Source: Lithospermum erythrorhizon (lineage: Eukaryota > Streptophyta > Magnoliopsida > Boraginales > Boraginaceae). Taken from it: a stretch of 64,000 nucleotides of DNA. This document shows, in pieces, positions 24,485 to 37,520 of the stretch; the stretch's first letter is position 1; every line of letters begins with the position of its first letter. Both the position numbers and the translations under genes were made by a program. Location of the stretch: positions 992,001 to 1,056,000 of the forward strand of contig JADFUC010000511.1 in assembly GCA_019722365.1 (NCBI GenBank). Reading direction: 5' to 3'. Under the pieces are notes generated by a model. That model saw only the letters and a list, made by a program, of their open reading frames with translations. It searched no databases and was not told the DNA's origin.

Positions 24485-26566
24485 CTAGGAAGGTGCATTT
24501 GATTTCTCAACAAGAATAACTCTTCCATTCCAGTCTTTATTGTTGAGAGCTCTGATTGCTGCATCTGCATCTTCATCTCGTTCCAACGTTAGAAATCCAA
24601 ATCCTCGAGAATCTCCAGATCTTGCATACAATCAAATTAAGTGAGTAGCATAGATCAAATCGCGAATAATATGCAGACATAATGGATAGTTCACAACCTC
24701 TTATCGCGAATGACACGGATATCACGAACACGACCAAACTTAGAGAATTTCCTTTGAAGATCTCTTTCTGTAGTTCTGAAACAGAAGCCTGCAACAAATA
24801 AGCATCTCCCTGGTTTTCCTAACCCAAAATCACTGCGATGGGGATATGACGAGTATGTGGACCTCTGGCTAGAATGACTTTTAGTTGAGGGCAGGGGTGG
24901 AGGAGTTCTATGACTAGGGGAGTACTTCCTGCAGAACAAATTCAATCATAAGCAAGATTCTTACAAAAGATCGCAATTCATCAAAAGTACATGTTCTGAT
25001 AATTTCACATGTCTCAGAAAGATAAACAAGAGGCTCATGAAGTCCTTAGCACGCTTAGCTACACATTAGCCAAGAAAGTAAAAGAATTGAGCAAGTAGAT
25101 TGTATATTCGATTTGTACTAATCTTGTTGATTGATGGACAGCCACATTATCTAGTCCTAAAAGGAGAAGGTTTCCTCCATGGGAAAACAAGTGGTAGACA
25201 ACAGGTATTCGGAAGCTGTCAGTGGATATCGATGATTTTAAAAGGAGAACTAACCTTTGAAGCTTCTGGTGATTATCTCTTCTTCTTGGGGATCTAGACC
25301 TGGATATGCAACGAGAATCTCTCTTATATCCTGCCCTTTGCCTAGCTGGTGATACTGATCTTGGTATAGTTCGATGTCCCATATATGGTTGGTGGTATCT
25401 TGGCGAGAGACGAGCTTGCTTTAAGGAACTAATCTTAGGCCTTTTCCAGGAATCTCGAGAAGTAGGATTCCGTCCCTCGGAATATGGGATAGGATGCCTG
25501 GTGGAAACTTTACTCAGACTGAGACTAGACTTTCCAATCAAATCATGTTTCGTCCTATCATATGCCGAAGAACAAGATTGCCTCTTGCGACGATCTTGTG
25601 CAGATTGTGAACTGAAGCCTCCTTTCTTTCTTGAAGCTGACGAAGGGTCAATATCCACAGATATTTTATCACGATACCTTTGTGGGGACCTTGAGTGAGA
25701 CCTGCACTTCTTCTTAGACGAAGAAGCATTAATTGGCATGTTGGCCAATGGTGACTTAGATTGATCTATTTCATCGCTTAGCGTAGTAGTGTCATGTCTT
25801 CCAGATGGACTAATCATCTGCTGAGTATCCTTGGAGGTGCTAGTCAATTTTTTATCAGTATTCAAATGATGTTCAGGTAGAATTTCCTTAGACTGGTCTG
25901 GTAGTCTAGATAACTCATCCTGGTGAAAGCAAGAGAGATGCAATTTTTCTTTCTGTTCCTCCAAAATGCTTTCTTCTGTTTTGTCATCCAAATATTCAGA
26001 GCGAGTCATCTTATCATGCTCTAATGTTGAGGCTCTCTCACTTTTCTCATTGCGAATAGCAGTTGAGGTATCTGGACTTTCTCTATCCAGATTGGCATCT
26101 TGTTCTGCAACAAATTGCGACGTATGTGAAGAAATCTTGTTCTCCACTTGAATCTCAACAGAATCGGACGCAACCTTGAAGAAATCGTTAGGAATATAGT
26201 CCTCAGCCTCTTCATTTTGATGGATTTCCTGGAATTCACAATGCAACTTCTCCTGATCATAAATGAAATTATTTTCACTCAAATCTACATCATGACAATC
26301 TGTTCGTGGCAAATAGAAATTTTCAGATGCAGTTTCAGCAATATCACCAGATTGAAGATCAGACAACAATGTTGCTTCTTCATGCTGCTCATTTACATCA
26401 ATCTGAAACCTATCATCACTCACCAAATCATTATAAAAGTAACTACTACTGACATCTTTGTTCAATAAGAACTCTAAGTCTAATTCGTCTGACATACACA
26501 GACCATCGTTCCTTAACAAGTCGTTAATCTCATTTAGTCCATTCTCTGGAGAACTGACACCCATAC
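24485..26566 (-). CDS. RS-rich RNA-binding protein with C-terminal RRM (splicing-factor-like)
   Basis: Coding exons read leftward: 25255-26564 (after the ATG), 24698-24928, 24485-24620; 1677 nt, 558 aa. An acceptor (TTTTCAG) lies two bases before the ATG, so a 5'-UTR intron is expected; a donor AAGAG|GTAAAT near 27293 would give a first non-coding exon around 27293-27480. The protein has an acidic, Asp/Glu-rich N-terminal half (1-270), an Arg/Ser region (about 280-437, with SRSPQRYRD and SRSRSPRRRD), and one RRM at about 478-553 with RNP2 CLFVAGF and RNP1 RGFGFLTL. This resembles SR45a/transformer-2-type factors in parts, but with reversed proportions (RRM at the extreme C-terminus). Role in pre-mRNA splicing is inferred from the RS+RRM combination. 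I do not recognise a named orthologue. Confidence 0.82.
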
Positions 26567-29500
26567 CTGAAAATTAGATACCAGGCATGATCAGATTCTG
26601 CAACTATATGGCTATAAAATGAGAGTGAACCTCATTAGTTGCATCTAATCGAAACAAGCTATTATAAAACAGAAATTTGAGATTTCCAATCTCCGGAAGT
26701 TCATCTAATACTTGCGATTTGTTACATAATTTCGTCTTAGCATGCAAGAGGAAGACAAGGACTTCTGGCGATACAATAAGACTCGCGAACCTAATGAGAA
26801 TCGATTATCAGACCTCTTCGGTCTCTATGAGCCTATGAGGGTCATTAATTTATTGGAACAAAATGTTGTCCTCCAAATGTCTTAACACAATAAACTGGAA
26901 TATTTTCAATGAATTCCATCCATATTATGGATCATTCCCACATTTACTCAAATAATAGCATGCTATGTTAGGCACCCGCAGAAGTCAAAACCAATATTTC
27001 TCCATCTCCCCCTCCAAGTTAATAATCACAGGAGTATAGGACATTAGGACCTGATTTCGATAAAAAAAAAAATTACCAAATAAGTATGGTAATAAAGATA
27101 CTCCGTATTAATTATGAGTATCAGATCTATGAAACTTCAACTAAACAACCATACATGATCATCATGCAAATATAACAATTCATCTCAAAACAACAATTAT
27201 TGTATATATGTCTTCCTACATAACGAACATCATTAAAATCCTCTAAACATGATCGCTTAATAATTACAAAACATAAATGAATTTATTATTTACCTCTTCT
27301 TAGCAACCTTGGTTAGTAAATTACTAGGTTTGAAATCATAAAATTTGTCGGAGGTAGTGTTTCTTCATTCATGCCGAAAGTGAATACATTCTGGTTTATT
27401 TTTAATGTACTTAATTAATAACGAAACTTTGTTCGTTTGTTGTTTTGAAACTTAATTAGTTAAAGAAGCTCCATATATAGTTTCACTAATGTTTTTACTT
27501 TAAATCGGATCTCAGTAATTTATCCAACGATTAGGAAACAATAGGCGTCCATTTTTGTGTGCTTCTCCATGTTTGGTTGACGACTCACAAGTGTGTGGTG
27601 CATGGAGAATTGGAGATATATATACTCTAAATTGTTCGTTATTTTAATGGTACTGTAAAATATTAAGTGAAAATATTTTACATATAATAATCACATTAAT
27701 AATATAAATGTTAAATTTTATTAATATAACAAATTAATCAAATATAACCATCAAACTATAATCAATATTTTTGTTTTCTCCTAAAGCGTCCCAATAAAAG
27801 CGATGCTTGATTGATAATATAATTTGATCAAAAACTCCAAGAGTAAAAAGGAACCGATCAGAGAAAAATAGACATGATATTTGAGAAATTACCTAAAAAT
27901 TATTAATGGTTGAAAATATACCAAGAGTTAAATTAGAAGAAATATCATTGGAAGCTTTCTTTGGGTGTTTCTTACTCAACATAACAATATTATGAGCTTT
28001 CATAAATAGCCCAACAATATGTAAACATCCTAAGAAAACGAATAAAAGTTGATATCATTCTCTGGTGTTGGGGTATGGTGTTGAAATTGTGTAATACCTA
28101 ATATAAAATAATTTATTATTTATAGGAACAAATAATATGTAACTCTCAAATGGTGAAATAATGAGACTAATGTAACTTCCAAGTATTTTAATAAGTTATA
28201 ATGATGTAAATACATAAATATAATTATCAATTTTAATTATTTAATTATCATTAATTTTTTTGTAATTAGCTCAAAGGTGAAATAGTGAGAGTCACGTAAA
28301 TTTTAAGCATTTTAATAAGTTCTAATTACAATGAAGTAAATACATATATATTATTATATTTCACTGCATCGATTCAAATCGAACTTGTATGGATTATAAA
28401 GAAATATATTTATTCATATATTTTGTTCTAATGTCTTCATATATAATCGAGCATGTATTCATTCAACAATTAAAGTCACAACATAATTTTTTTTATTTTG
28501 CATGCTTTAATGTTCTATATTCATATGTGCTTCTAATATTTAGTTTACATGAAAATTAAAAAAAATTATAAAATTCATGCGACTTCGATGATACCTTGTT
28601 AATTATACGTACATGGATTTTTATGTAATTTTTATTGGTAGTAAAATATAATATTTTATTTATTATTTTATTAAAATATTTAGTATATCTTTTTGCTCAA
28701 GTAAAATATTTACATGCTTTCAGATATCCCTATATTAAATATGTTCTTCAATTTTTAATTTAAATAAAAATTAAATAATGATAAAAGTAATGTAACTCCG
28801 TGATACTTTCTTAATTCATTTAATCATTTACGCAAAATTGAAGAAATGATAAGAAACCATTATTTCATGATACCCATGCTTAATTATATTTAATCATTTA
28901 CATAAAAATTCATTTTACTCCCGTGATACCTTCTTAATTACATTTAGTTTTTTATATAAAAATTGAAGAAATCTTCAAAATTACGACATTAACTTCTATG
29001 ATAACTTCTTAATTACGTTTAATCACTTACACATAAAAATTGAAGAAATGATCAAATTCATACTTAACTCACATAATACCTTCTTAATTCTATTTAACCA
29101 TTTATATAAAAAGTCATTGTAACTCATGATAAACTAATTATTTAATTCTTTACATAAAAATTGAAAAAATATTAAAATTCATGTAACTTCCATGATAACT
29201 TCTTAATTCTATTTAATCATTTACATAAAAATTGAAGAAATGATCAAATTCATGTAACTCCAATGATAACTTCTTAATTCTATTTAATCATTTACATAAA
29301 AATTGATGAATTATTTCAAATTCATATAGCTTCAAATGATACTTGTTAATTATTTATTTTTTATAAAATTGAAGAAATGTTAAAATTTATCTTAACTTCC
29401 GCAGTAACTTCTTAATTCTATTTAATCATTTTATATAAAAATTGAAGAAATGATAAAATTCAAGTAACTCCATGATACCTATTAATTTCTATTTAATTCA

Positions 29501-31001
29501 TAAATGCATTGCGTACCTTGAAATTATGTAACTTTATTTGTAGGAGTATTTTAGTCTTCACAAAAAATGAAAAAATACCTTATTTGATCATTTTGAGAGG
29601 AAGGTATAGATGCGATTCTGATTAAGCGATTAGTGTTATGACAATTTTTTCAATCGGGTTATCCTTAGTATAACACTCTTGACAAAATTATTGGAGGCTT
29701 ACTTTAATGTGCGTATATGGTGCTTATTATAATTTTGACCATTATTTAATCATTATACTACTTCTTTTTAATCATAATATGGTTGGTATTCAATAAGAAC
29801 AAAATTGGGAGAAGATCATTTGTTAGTTTGAAAAATGTCATGAATTGATGATCAAATAAATCTCCATTATGAAAAAGCAAAACTGTCATGAATTGAAAAC
29901 AAATTGAATGAAGCAATAGGGTAAACATTATGTTAGTAACAAACGAATGACAAAATAAATAAAAAATAGATATATTTATAAGAGTTAATAATGACACATG
30001 CAATTAGTTATACATATTTATTTTCATTCATTTTTTTATTGGATGACATATATGTTTCATTTAACTTTTGAAATGTACGACATTAAGACCCATCCTAAAC
30101 CAGTCATACATTATTGAACCTCCCTAATCTTAATATACAGTAATACTCATCTGATGAATGTCACTGTTAGAACTACTCTAAATGGTATAGTTGTTTGTCG
30201 TTCAGCGAAGAGGCGTCGCTATAGTATCCGAAAAATGCGTGATGTGGGAGGTTATCGAAATATATTCCAGGCAGATTCATGTAGCGCGTTCTTTAATATA
30301 AGCCAGGAATGGCATGACAGAATAGCGACGGATTATTGATAATTACATCTTTGCTGAGGATTGAGCCGCGTCGTCTCTTGGCGTAATGAAAGGGCGATCC
30401 GTGTCATGATATGCGCCGTGAGTAAATGGTACAGTTATTGTATTTAATAGAGTAGGAAGTAGTAGTATTTGAATTGTGGTGCGTGTGGGAGCTCTCATTG
30501 CATATATGAATCCAGAAAAGGTCAAAAATGCATTTAACCACTGTTCCAGCACCTGGTTTTGGGAGCTCTCCCCCTGATTTTAATATTTATTGATCAATCT
30601 TCTCCAACCATTTACATTGCGTCTAAAACCCCTTAGTTATTACACTCACTCACATAAATGACAATTTAAAGTTGTTATTCGATTAAAGACATTATTAATC
30701 CAAACCTACTACGGAGTACTAGATAGATAATATCAATTGCATTCATTTTCTTGATGAGTACGTATATTTTTATTGATCAATGCATGCATGAGATTCTGTA
30801 TGCTATATATCTTCCCATGTCATCAATAAATTTTACATAAATGCATCTATTTCTCTCTCATTATAAATGATCTGAACCAATTTTCAAGCTTCGCTTATCT
30901 TAAAGATCACTCACTATATTTAGAGCGGCAACATACTTCAATCCTTGTTAATTTCATATCTATTTCATGATTTCATCTCATCCCGATCATATTCTTTGGT
31001 C
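26567..31001. other. Long AT-rich interval with tandem repeats
   Basis: Holds the probable 5'-UTR intron and promoter of the minus-strand RNA-binding gene (26567 to about 27500), two related ~80-bp segments (28139-28210 and 28266-28350), the degenerate tandem array at 28740-29520, and a less AT-rich stretch at 30150-30560 that matches nothing I know. The last ~100 bases are the leader of the RING gene. Confidence 0.5.
28740..29520 (+). repeat. Degenerate tandem repeat array, ~60-80 bp period
   Basis: About ten imperfect units of the pattern CTTAATTCTATTTAATCATT, then TACATAAAAATTGAAGAAAT, then GATCAAATTCATGTAACTCC, then ATGATAAC. The CTTAATT..TTTAATCATT core recurs near 28810, 28889, 28933, 29009, 29082, 29206, 29272, 29412 and 29485. 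The units near 29206 and 29272 are the most alike. It is non-coding and very AT-rich. Confidence 0.8.
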
Positions 31002-32842
31002 ATGGTCTACAAGATCATCAAGAAAATTATGTTTGTTCTTTTTTCGTGCGTTCTCTCACTAGGTTAGTTTTTTTCTTTTCTTTTTAATTTGTTACTTTTC
31101 TCGCACCATGAATTCATTCAGTGAAGGAAGGGGAAAGATCCCTCCTAAATTTCACTATTAGTAATAGATCGAATTCTACTATTAATTTGTTCAAAAACTA
31201 TGCTGTTCGTTTGTCCAGTTAAATTTTTATAATTTCCTTCACGTGTCTAATACTTCACCAAAATTACCGATTTAAGTGATAAATCCCCAGCGAAAAAAGT
31301 TATTTTAGGTATAAGTGATCGTTTAGATTTCAAATGTAACTTTTGCATTGAAGTTTGTATATCACTCTCCCTAATATTAACTACGTTGATTGATATCACT
31401 GCTACCATTGAAAGGGTAATACAATCAATGAAACTTTTTAATAGAAAATCTTATGATCGAATAAATTGAGGCGAATCGAATAAATTGAGACAGAAGGAAG
31501 TATATGTTAATTCATCATTCGTTATCCATACATAAATTTTCTATATATATAATTAATTCATAGCTTCAGATATATATAATTAATTTATCTATATATAGTG
31601 GTTGAAATTAAAATTTTCAATGTCAATTAAATAAATTAAAGTTTGTTAACTTTTATCAATGAAATCAATCATTTGTTTATAAAACTTGTATTTTAAAAAT
31701 AAATTAAAATAAGCTACATATTCATGATATTGAGATTTTACACAACATTGAAGGAGGAGCAATGGTGGGAGCGATAACAGGAGCATTGAAAGGGCAGACT
31801 ACAGAGACGGGGTTTGTAAGAGGAGCAGGAGTGGGTGCTTTGACTGGTGCCATCACTGCCCTCCAACTAATGGAACAAATACTTAATGGAGACCCATTCT
31901 CAAAGGTACGTATGTATGGTCTTTTAATGAAGTTGTTTAATAACAACTATGTTTGTATTTAATGATAATCTTTAAACATTTAAACGTAAGTATCTTTTTA
32001 TATGGTGTATAATATTTAAAGGAACAAACATGATGTGTATAATACGTTGTGTAATTTTTTTTAGAGATATAGTTAGTACTCCGTATCTTATTTAATTTTT
32101 GGGAATTGCACATAAAATTTGAAAGGTGGCAATGATATGTAGTCTGATTGAGGGGAAGATATTTATGGAGTGGGTAAGCCCTGCCGTTCTCAAAGCTTAC
32201 CAATGTCCAATGGCAGGTACATATGCATCAACATACTCTTTATTTTATTATTCGATAGATAGACTCCGTATTAGTTTGAGATGGTCATATCAAATCTAAC
32301 TAATAATTAGCTTTAATGTTGTTGAAATGAATGTTGGAAAATCAAGATTTAATTGTTTTAAGCACAAAAACATTTTATAATGCAATGATGGACATACATT
32401 TACTTACAAATATATATTCAGATGAGCTTATTATAGATTTATGGGAGTCTAATATCTTTGGAGATAGTTCATCAATGGGATTGTCGCTTGACATGATCAA
32501 CAACCTACCCATGTTCAAGATTCATCCTAATGGTACAACTAATTCGGATCTTCATGAATTAAGTTGTCCAATATGCTATCAGGTGATTCCCTTAATTAAT
32601 TATTTATCCTGTGTTAGTGAATTCAAAATATAGCAATGATCTTATCTAATAATGAAGTCTGTTGGTTGTTTTTTTTTTTTTACTTGTAGGATATGGAGAA
32701 GGGAGAATGTGCAAGAAAACTAGCAAATTGTATGCATTATTTCCATAAACATTGTATAGATCAATGGCTCACTCGAAATGCCTCCTGCCCAATATGTAGA
32801 CAAGATGTACTAGTGTGCACGTTCGTGCCACCTATAGATTAA
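31002..32842 (+). CDS. RING-H2 E3 ligase-like protein, NEP1-interacting protein (NIP) family
   Basis: Five exons, 31002-31062, 31754-31905, 32126-32216, 32422-32582, 32690-32842, join in phase to 618 nt (205 aa). A short N-terminal hydrophobic segment (IMFVLFSCVLSL) is followed by a glycine-rich, membrane-associating stretch beginning GGAMVGAITGALKGQTTETG, the hallmark of NIP proteins, then MEWVSPAVLKAY and a C-terminal RING-H2 with all ligands: C150, C153, C169, H171, H174, C177, C188, C191. Arabidopsis NIPs were found as partners of the phage-type plastid RNA polymerase RPOTmp and are thylakoid-associated; E3 activity is inferred from the RING. The linker between the membrane part and the RING is shorter than in typical members (about 230 aa). 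Exon 1 is tiny and separated by a ~690-bp intron; the start is supported by the in-frame hydrophobic segment only. Confidence 0.82.
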
Positions 32843-33109
32843 GCTATTTATTCAAATAAACAGTTACAAATGGTGATGCAAAAATTGATTCAAGTTAATC
32901 ATACAAAAATTTACAGCAAAAAATAAGTTAATCATGCAACAAACTAACAAAAACAAAGTCATTTCCCTAAAGAACTAATGCAGATTCAAAAAATACAGTT
33001 TTAAAAGTTTTAACTTAGCTAGATTTGAGCTTTTTTCTATTCTTATTCTGATTTTAATATATTCTTCAACAATAAAAAATTTGTAACAACATAACTGATC
33101 CATCTTCTT
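32843..33109. terminator. Short convergent 3' region shared by RING and OTU genes
   Basis: Only 267 bases separate the stop codons of two genes transcribed toward each other, so their 3' UTRs probably overlap or abut. Poly(A)-type AATAAA-like signals are not distinct; the stretch is AT-rich on both strands. Confidence 0.4.
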
Positions 33110-36064
33110 TCATTTATATTCTTCAAAATTGACATGGCCTGTAGCTTGAGCATGCTCAACAGCCTCCTGCATGGATGATTAATGCTCCTTCCATGAGCAT
33201 AGATGTATGATGTATAAAAAATATTGAAAAAAGAGAGAAAAATATATATGTATGATAATGATTCAATTAAGAAATGAGGAACAGAAGGAATGTTCAAACC
33301 TTTTGCCCCACAACTCCAATTTGGCAGGTGCCGCAACGAAGAGTGAAGCTACCAGTGTCAGTGAAGCTCCTTTTCCTGCAGTTGCTTAAAAGGTTCATTT
33401 CTAAATCTAAAAGGTTCATTAAACTAAATGATTAAACAATCAATGAAACATGTATAAAAATATCAATAAGATTCAGATAAGTTACTAATTTGTTTATGGC
33501 AATGTAATCGATGAACCAGATAAGTTTACTGCCACGACTAAGTTTAAGTACTGATAAGTTTTAGAACTGAGGCTTCACAAAACAGAGGCAATCTTCCTCA
33601 AACCATGGAGGAAGCTTATAAAAGATGAGATTAACTACTGATAGGTTACCTCTGTTCATCTTTGGCCAAGTTAAGAGCGAGCGCCTCAACTGGTCCAATT
33701 GTCCGATCACTTTGTACAGGAAATATGGTCTGGTCAAACTCCTCTGGAGCTCCTTCAGAGGGAGACATCTAAGGAGAAGACATTCAGCCCGAAATCACAT
33801 TAGAAGAAAACCATATGAACCCAAATTCGTGCATTCATCTTTATGAGCATCATATTGAGAATACTCATTTACAGTACTAGACTACTAGGAGGCCACTAAC
33901 AATAATGCTTCAAGAAATTCCCAGATAATGTTAGTAACGAAAATATAAAGTATGATAATTGGGTCTATCTAATGTTATAGAAGCAGCCAAAGATGCGCAA
34001 TACTAATGTTTCATAAAATATCATAATAATGTAAAAAAGTAAGAGAGAACATACAGCTAAAGCGTCATAGTGAAGCCCATTGTAAATCAGCATAGCTCTT
34101 TCACTATAACTATTTCCCTGCTCGGCAGCAGTACAGATATTGCAATTAGAACATTTATAGAGATTCCCTGACATGCTAGTTAAGGACCGGATATACAGAT
34201 GACTTGCAAATTACCTGTCCATATACATCACATCTTGTTGTCTGAATGTCATAAGCAGCAATTTCGCGTCCATAGTAGTCAGCAAGTATCGACAGCTCAA
34301 TGGCACCTTTAGAAAAGAAATAAATTGTAGTCAGCACATATATCCATAACTCACTTGCAACATAACAAATTATACAGGGAGATCAACCAAGAGATAAATG
34401 TAAAAACACTCTAATGAAAACCAAAACAACAATAAATATAATTAACCGCCCCGTTAGTTAAATTGAATTACATCAATATTTTACATTTCTTCAGATTGGG
34501 AAAGTATAAAACGCTTTCCTCCGCTACAGTAACTAGTGTAAAACTCAAAAACCTAAATGTTTGACCTTCTCTTCTTTCGCTATTTCAGGAAATTATAGTA
34601 GTGGCAAACTTGTGGTAGCATGCCTACAGGTACAAACAATGCCCAATAAGTGGAGGTTGTGAAACCTTCAATCAGTAAAGGTGAAAAGGGATAAAAGTGG
34701 ACGAAACTTTTAACATTCGATAATGCATGAGAGACCTATACAGATACGCAAGATGAATATAGACTCAAGCTCATAGAAAGTTGTCCCTTCATATAAAACA
34801 ACAGGGACAGGGGGAGAATACAATCTAAAGCTTTCTTAGAAACCAAGCATAATAATGAGCATCAAAAGACAGGCGAGAAAGGTAATACAAATGATCAAAC
34901 AAGATGCATCTGCAGTATCAAATTAGATTCTTGATTTTGAAATTAATGTATTTTCTGTTACAATCACCAGTATGTAGTGCCAGAACAGTGATATAAGGCT
35001 AACATTATATTGACCATGTCTAAAACATGGTTGAGCTTCTTCATGTAGCCTAAATAGTAGATAAATCATATACTTGGAGTTGAAAAAAGTACTTTCATAG
35101 TTCAAGTTAAGATGGACTTGTCAACAATCGAGCCTGAAGATAACTCAGAAAGGTTGGTTTAACAGTGACACAAACCTCCCCATTTCTCCGGGTTCAGAAT
35201 CCATGCACAATACTCCTCGTTTGCTTTTCCCAGGATTGCTTCAGAATATTTTTCTGGATCACTTACCACTGTAGCAGCTATCACCTAAAGATTTGAAATT
35301 TACAAGGTTGTCAGAGGGGAAGTGGAAGTAATAGAAAAACAAATACATAGTTAAGGATATCAAATCAAGCTTCTAAGTAAACTTGTAATACATGGAAGAT
35401 TCCAGACTTGCAGAGCATACATTTACCGCGGACTCCGAAATTGTTACACCTAGGAAACAACATCATACATGCATCCACTAGTAACTTGGCAGTTTCCGTT
35501 TCTATCCACAAGATAACTAATATCCTAAGTCCGGAATGGTTTTCTTTTGTTGATTGGCAGCACCCACAAACATACAAGAAGCATAAGAAATCCATAGATC
35601 ATCAAATTGATAACATAGAAGTTGTTTCAAAATTGACTCGAGAAGAAGTGCAAAGACTATCTAATACTCCACAATAGATAAGCAGCGTAGGTAGTGTAAT
35701 TAGCCATGTTGACTCAATTCATTACTTCCAAGAGCCACAAAGTATGAATCTTTGACTCCATATGACATGGGAAAAAAAATACATAGATCTCATATTAAAA
35801 TAAAAATTACAACTTGATTGATCAGAACATGAATGGAACCTACATAAGTGCAAACTAAATTAGATCTTAACCTCTCTCAGCTCAGGTGCTTTGCTTCTGT
35901 CATGCTCCATAACATACCTAACGAAATCAAGAGATCTCACATGAGATTATATTCACATAACAATGTTAAAGTTCAGTCATCCAAAGATCTAAGATTTACC
36001 CAACAGCATTGAAGAGACAACTATTGTCTGATGGAATTACCCTCCTGACAATTGCACCTTCCAT
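33110..36064 (-). CDS. OTU-domain deubiquitinase, YOD1/OTU1 type
   Basis: Eight exons read leftward: 36000-36064, 35872-35917, 35176-35284, 34215-34306, 34055-34117, 33650-33768, 33300-33375, 33110-33166; 627 nt, 208 aa, the length of the Arabidopsis OTU2-type protein. Residues 1-150 form an OTU cysteine protease fold: the Asp/Cys pair is in PSDNSC (D13, C16) and the His in GLHYDALA (H120). The C-terminus carries a C2H2 zinc finger (RCGTCQIG ... EHAQATGH), as in YOD1, which works with p97/CDC48 in ER-associated degradation in animals and yeast; the plant role is inferred. The UBX-like N-terminal domain of animal YOD1 is absent, as usual in plants. An acceptor (CACAG) at about 36088 shows a 5'-UTR intron. 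Confidence 0.93.
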
Positions 36065-36164
36065 ACCTCCACACAAAAGTCTGTTCCTGTGAATCATCAA
36101 AACATCATTTTTTACCCGCTTCTCATTTTTCTTTCTATAATAAGCATATCATCTGTTGGGTCAA

Positions 36165-36256
36165 TTCTGAAACAGCTTCCCTGTTATTACAGGATAAGGC
36201 CACATACTATTCGACCCCTTACCTCGCTTAGGCGGGAGCCTGTTAGAGGCATGCAT
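36165..36256 (+). repeat. SINE-like fragment in the OTU 5' region
   Basis: Contains GGATAAGGCCACATACTATT, then CGACCCCTTACCTCGCTTAG and GCGGGAGCCTGTTAGAGGCA, the same ordered blocks as at 4190-4285. The (TTG)n tail is missing. It lies in the presumed 5'-UTR intron of the minus-strand OTU gene, in opposite orientation. Confidence 0.5.
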
Positions 36257-37205
36257 GTTCTATGTAATTAGCATATCCTCTATAACAAACCTACAAATGC
36301 ACAACACCTTCAATGAAGACAATCAGAGGTCATCAATTTATTGAACAACATAAAAAACATATAGAGTAATTCTATGGCACCCTCATCAAGAAAAATTCTT
36401 AATTTATCATGATATCGAGTTGAATCAATATGAAACACACACAAAATAACCTCATAACAATCAGGGCCCAAAATATTTGAGCTTTTCAGAAAAAACCACA
36501 GTCCCAAATTCATACAATCAAGATTAGGTTGTCTGAATCAAATAGACTTATTACAAAATACAAATCATACTAACACTGAAAAACATCAGCGCCTTTGAAC
36601 CCTCCGAAAGATTCTCTCACCTAATGTCTACCCTTTTAAGCGGGATAGAAATTCATTATAATACTTATTACAAATCAATGATAAAATAAAAGAAACAAGA
36701 AGCATGATACATGTATGAAGTTGTAGATCTACATACCAAGAAAGAATTGGTTTGTAATAAGGCAAGTCTGTATGAGTCACAAATAATCTTTTGAGGTCAA
36801 TTGTTTGGAACTTATATATGTTTCTAACCATGTGTTTATTATTGGCTAATTAGCCGTTTGCCTCCCAAGCTATGCATTTTAAATTCGGTTTTTTTTGAAT
36901 TTCTTATCTTGTGAGGCTTGTCTGTCTTTCTATCTTTTTTCAGTTCTGCACTTGTACTTGTCTTACTCTATTTATATAAATGAATTTTCATATTTAAAAT
37001 TTATTTTTGGATAAAAAACTTAAATGACTATTTTTTCTAGACACTACACTAAAATATAAAGGCATTTAAATATTTTATTAATAAAACCTGTAGCTTCTTA
37101 ACATGCTCCTTTTATTCTAAGCTGTGTCTAAATTTTACTTTGACTGCGCCATAACTTCTCATAGCTTTCCTTGGCAAATTTTTTGTTGGCCACCGCGCTT
37201 CTCCC

Positions 37206-37222
37206 AGGCTTTATACAGACTT
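37206..37222 (-). promoter_or_regulatory. Possible TATA box for the OTU gene
   Basis: On the minus strand this reads TATAAAG in a less AT-rich context. It would place a transcription start near 37180 and imply a ~1.1-kb leader intron ending at 36088. This is suggestive only. Confidence 0.2.
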
Positions 37223-37244
37223 TCTCCAACCACCAATTTCTTCT

Positions 37245-37520
37245 TTGTCATTGGTGGTTGGTGAAAAATTCAATGAAAAAAGTTTAGAGAGAAAGTTCGA
37301 GGGGGTAGAGTGGGGTGTGTCGAAAGTTGTGGTTAGTGAATTGAGAAAAAGTTCAGAGGAGGGCAAGAGGTAAGGTGGGGTAACCGAAAAAAAATTTGTG
37401 GTTGGTGAAAGTTTAGGGATGAAAGTTTAGGAGAGAAGTTGGAAGGGGTAAAAGGTGGGGTGTGTAAAGAAAAAGAAATGCAGGACTGGTGGTTAGGGAA
37501 AGTTTAGGAGGAAGGGATGG
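37245..37520 (+). repeat. Purine-rich imperfect repeat
   Basis: Several diverged copies of a unit built from GTGGTTGGTGAAA, AGTTTAG(A/G)GA, GAAAGTT, GGGGTA and GGTGGGGTGTGT. The strand is over 75 percent purine by eye. It is non-coding. Confidence 0.6.

Noticed and set aside
25059..25254. In-frame continuation of the RNA-binding protein's long exon to 25059
   Set aside because: A good donor at 25254 joins in phase to the RRM exons. The read-through would lose the RRM.
28740..29520. CRISPR-like spacing of repeats
   Set aside because: The units are contiguous and degenerate with no unique spacers, and the DNA is plant nuclear.
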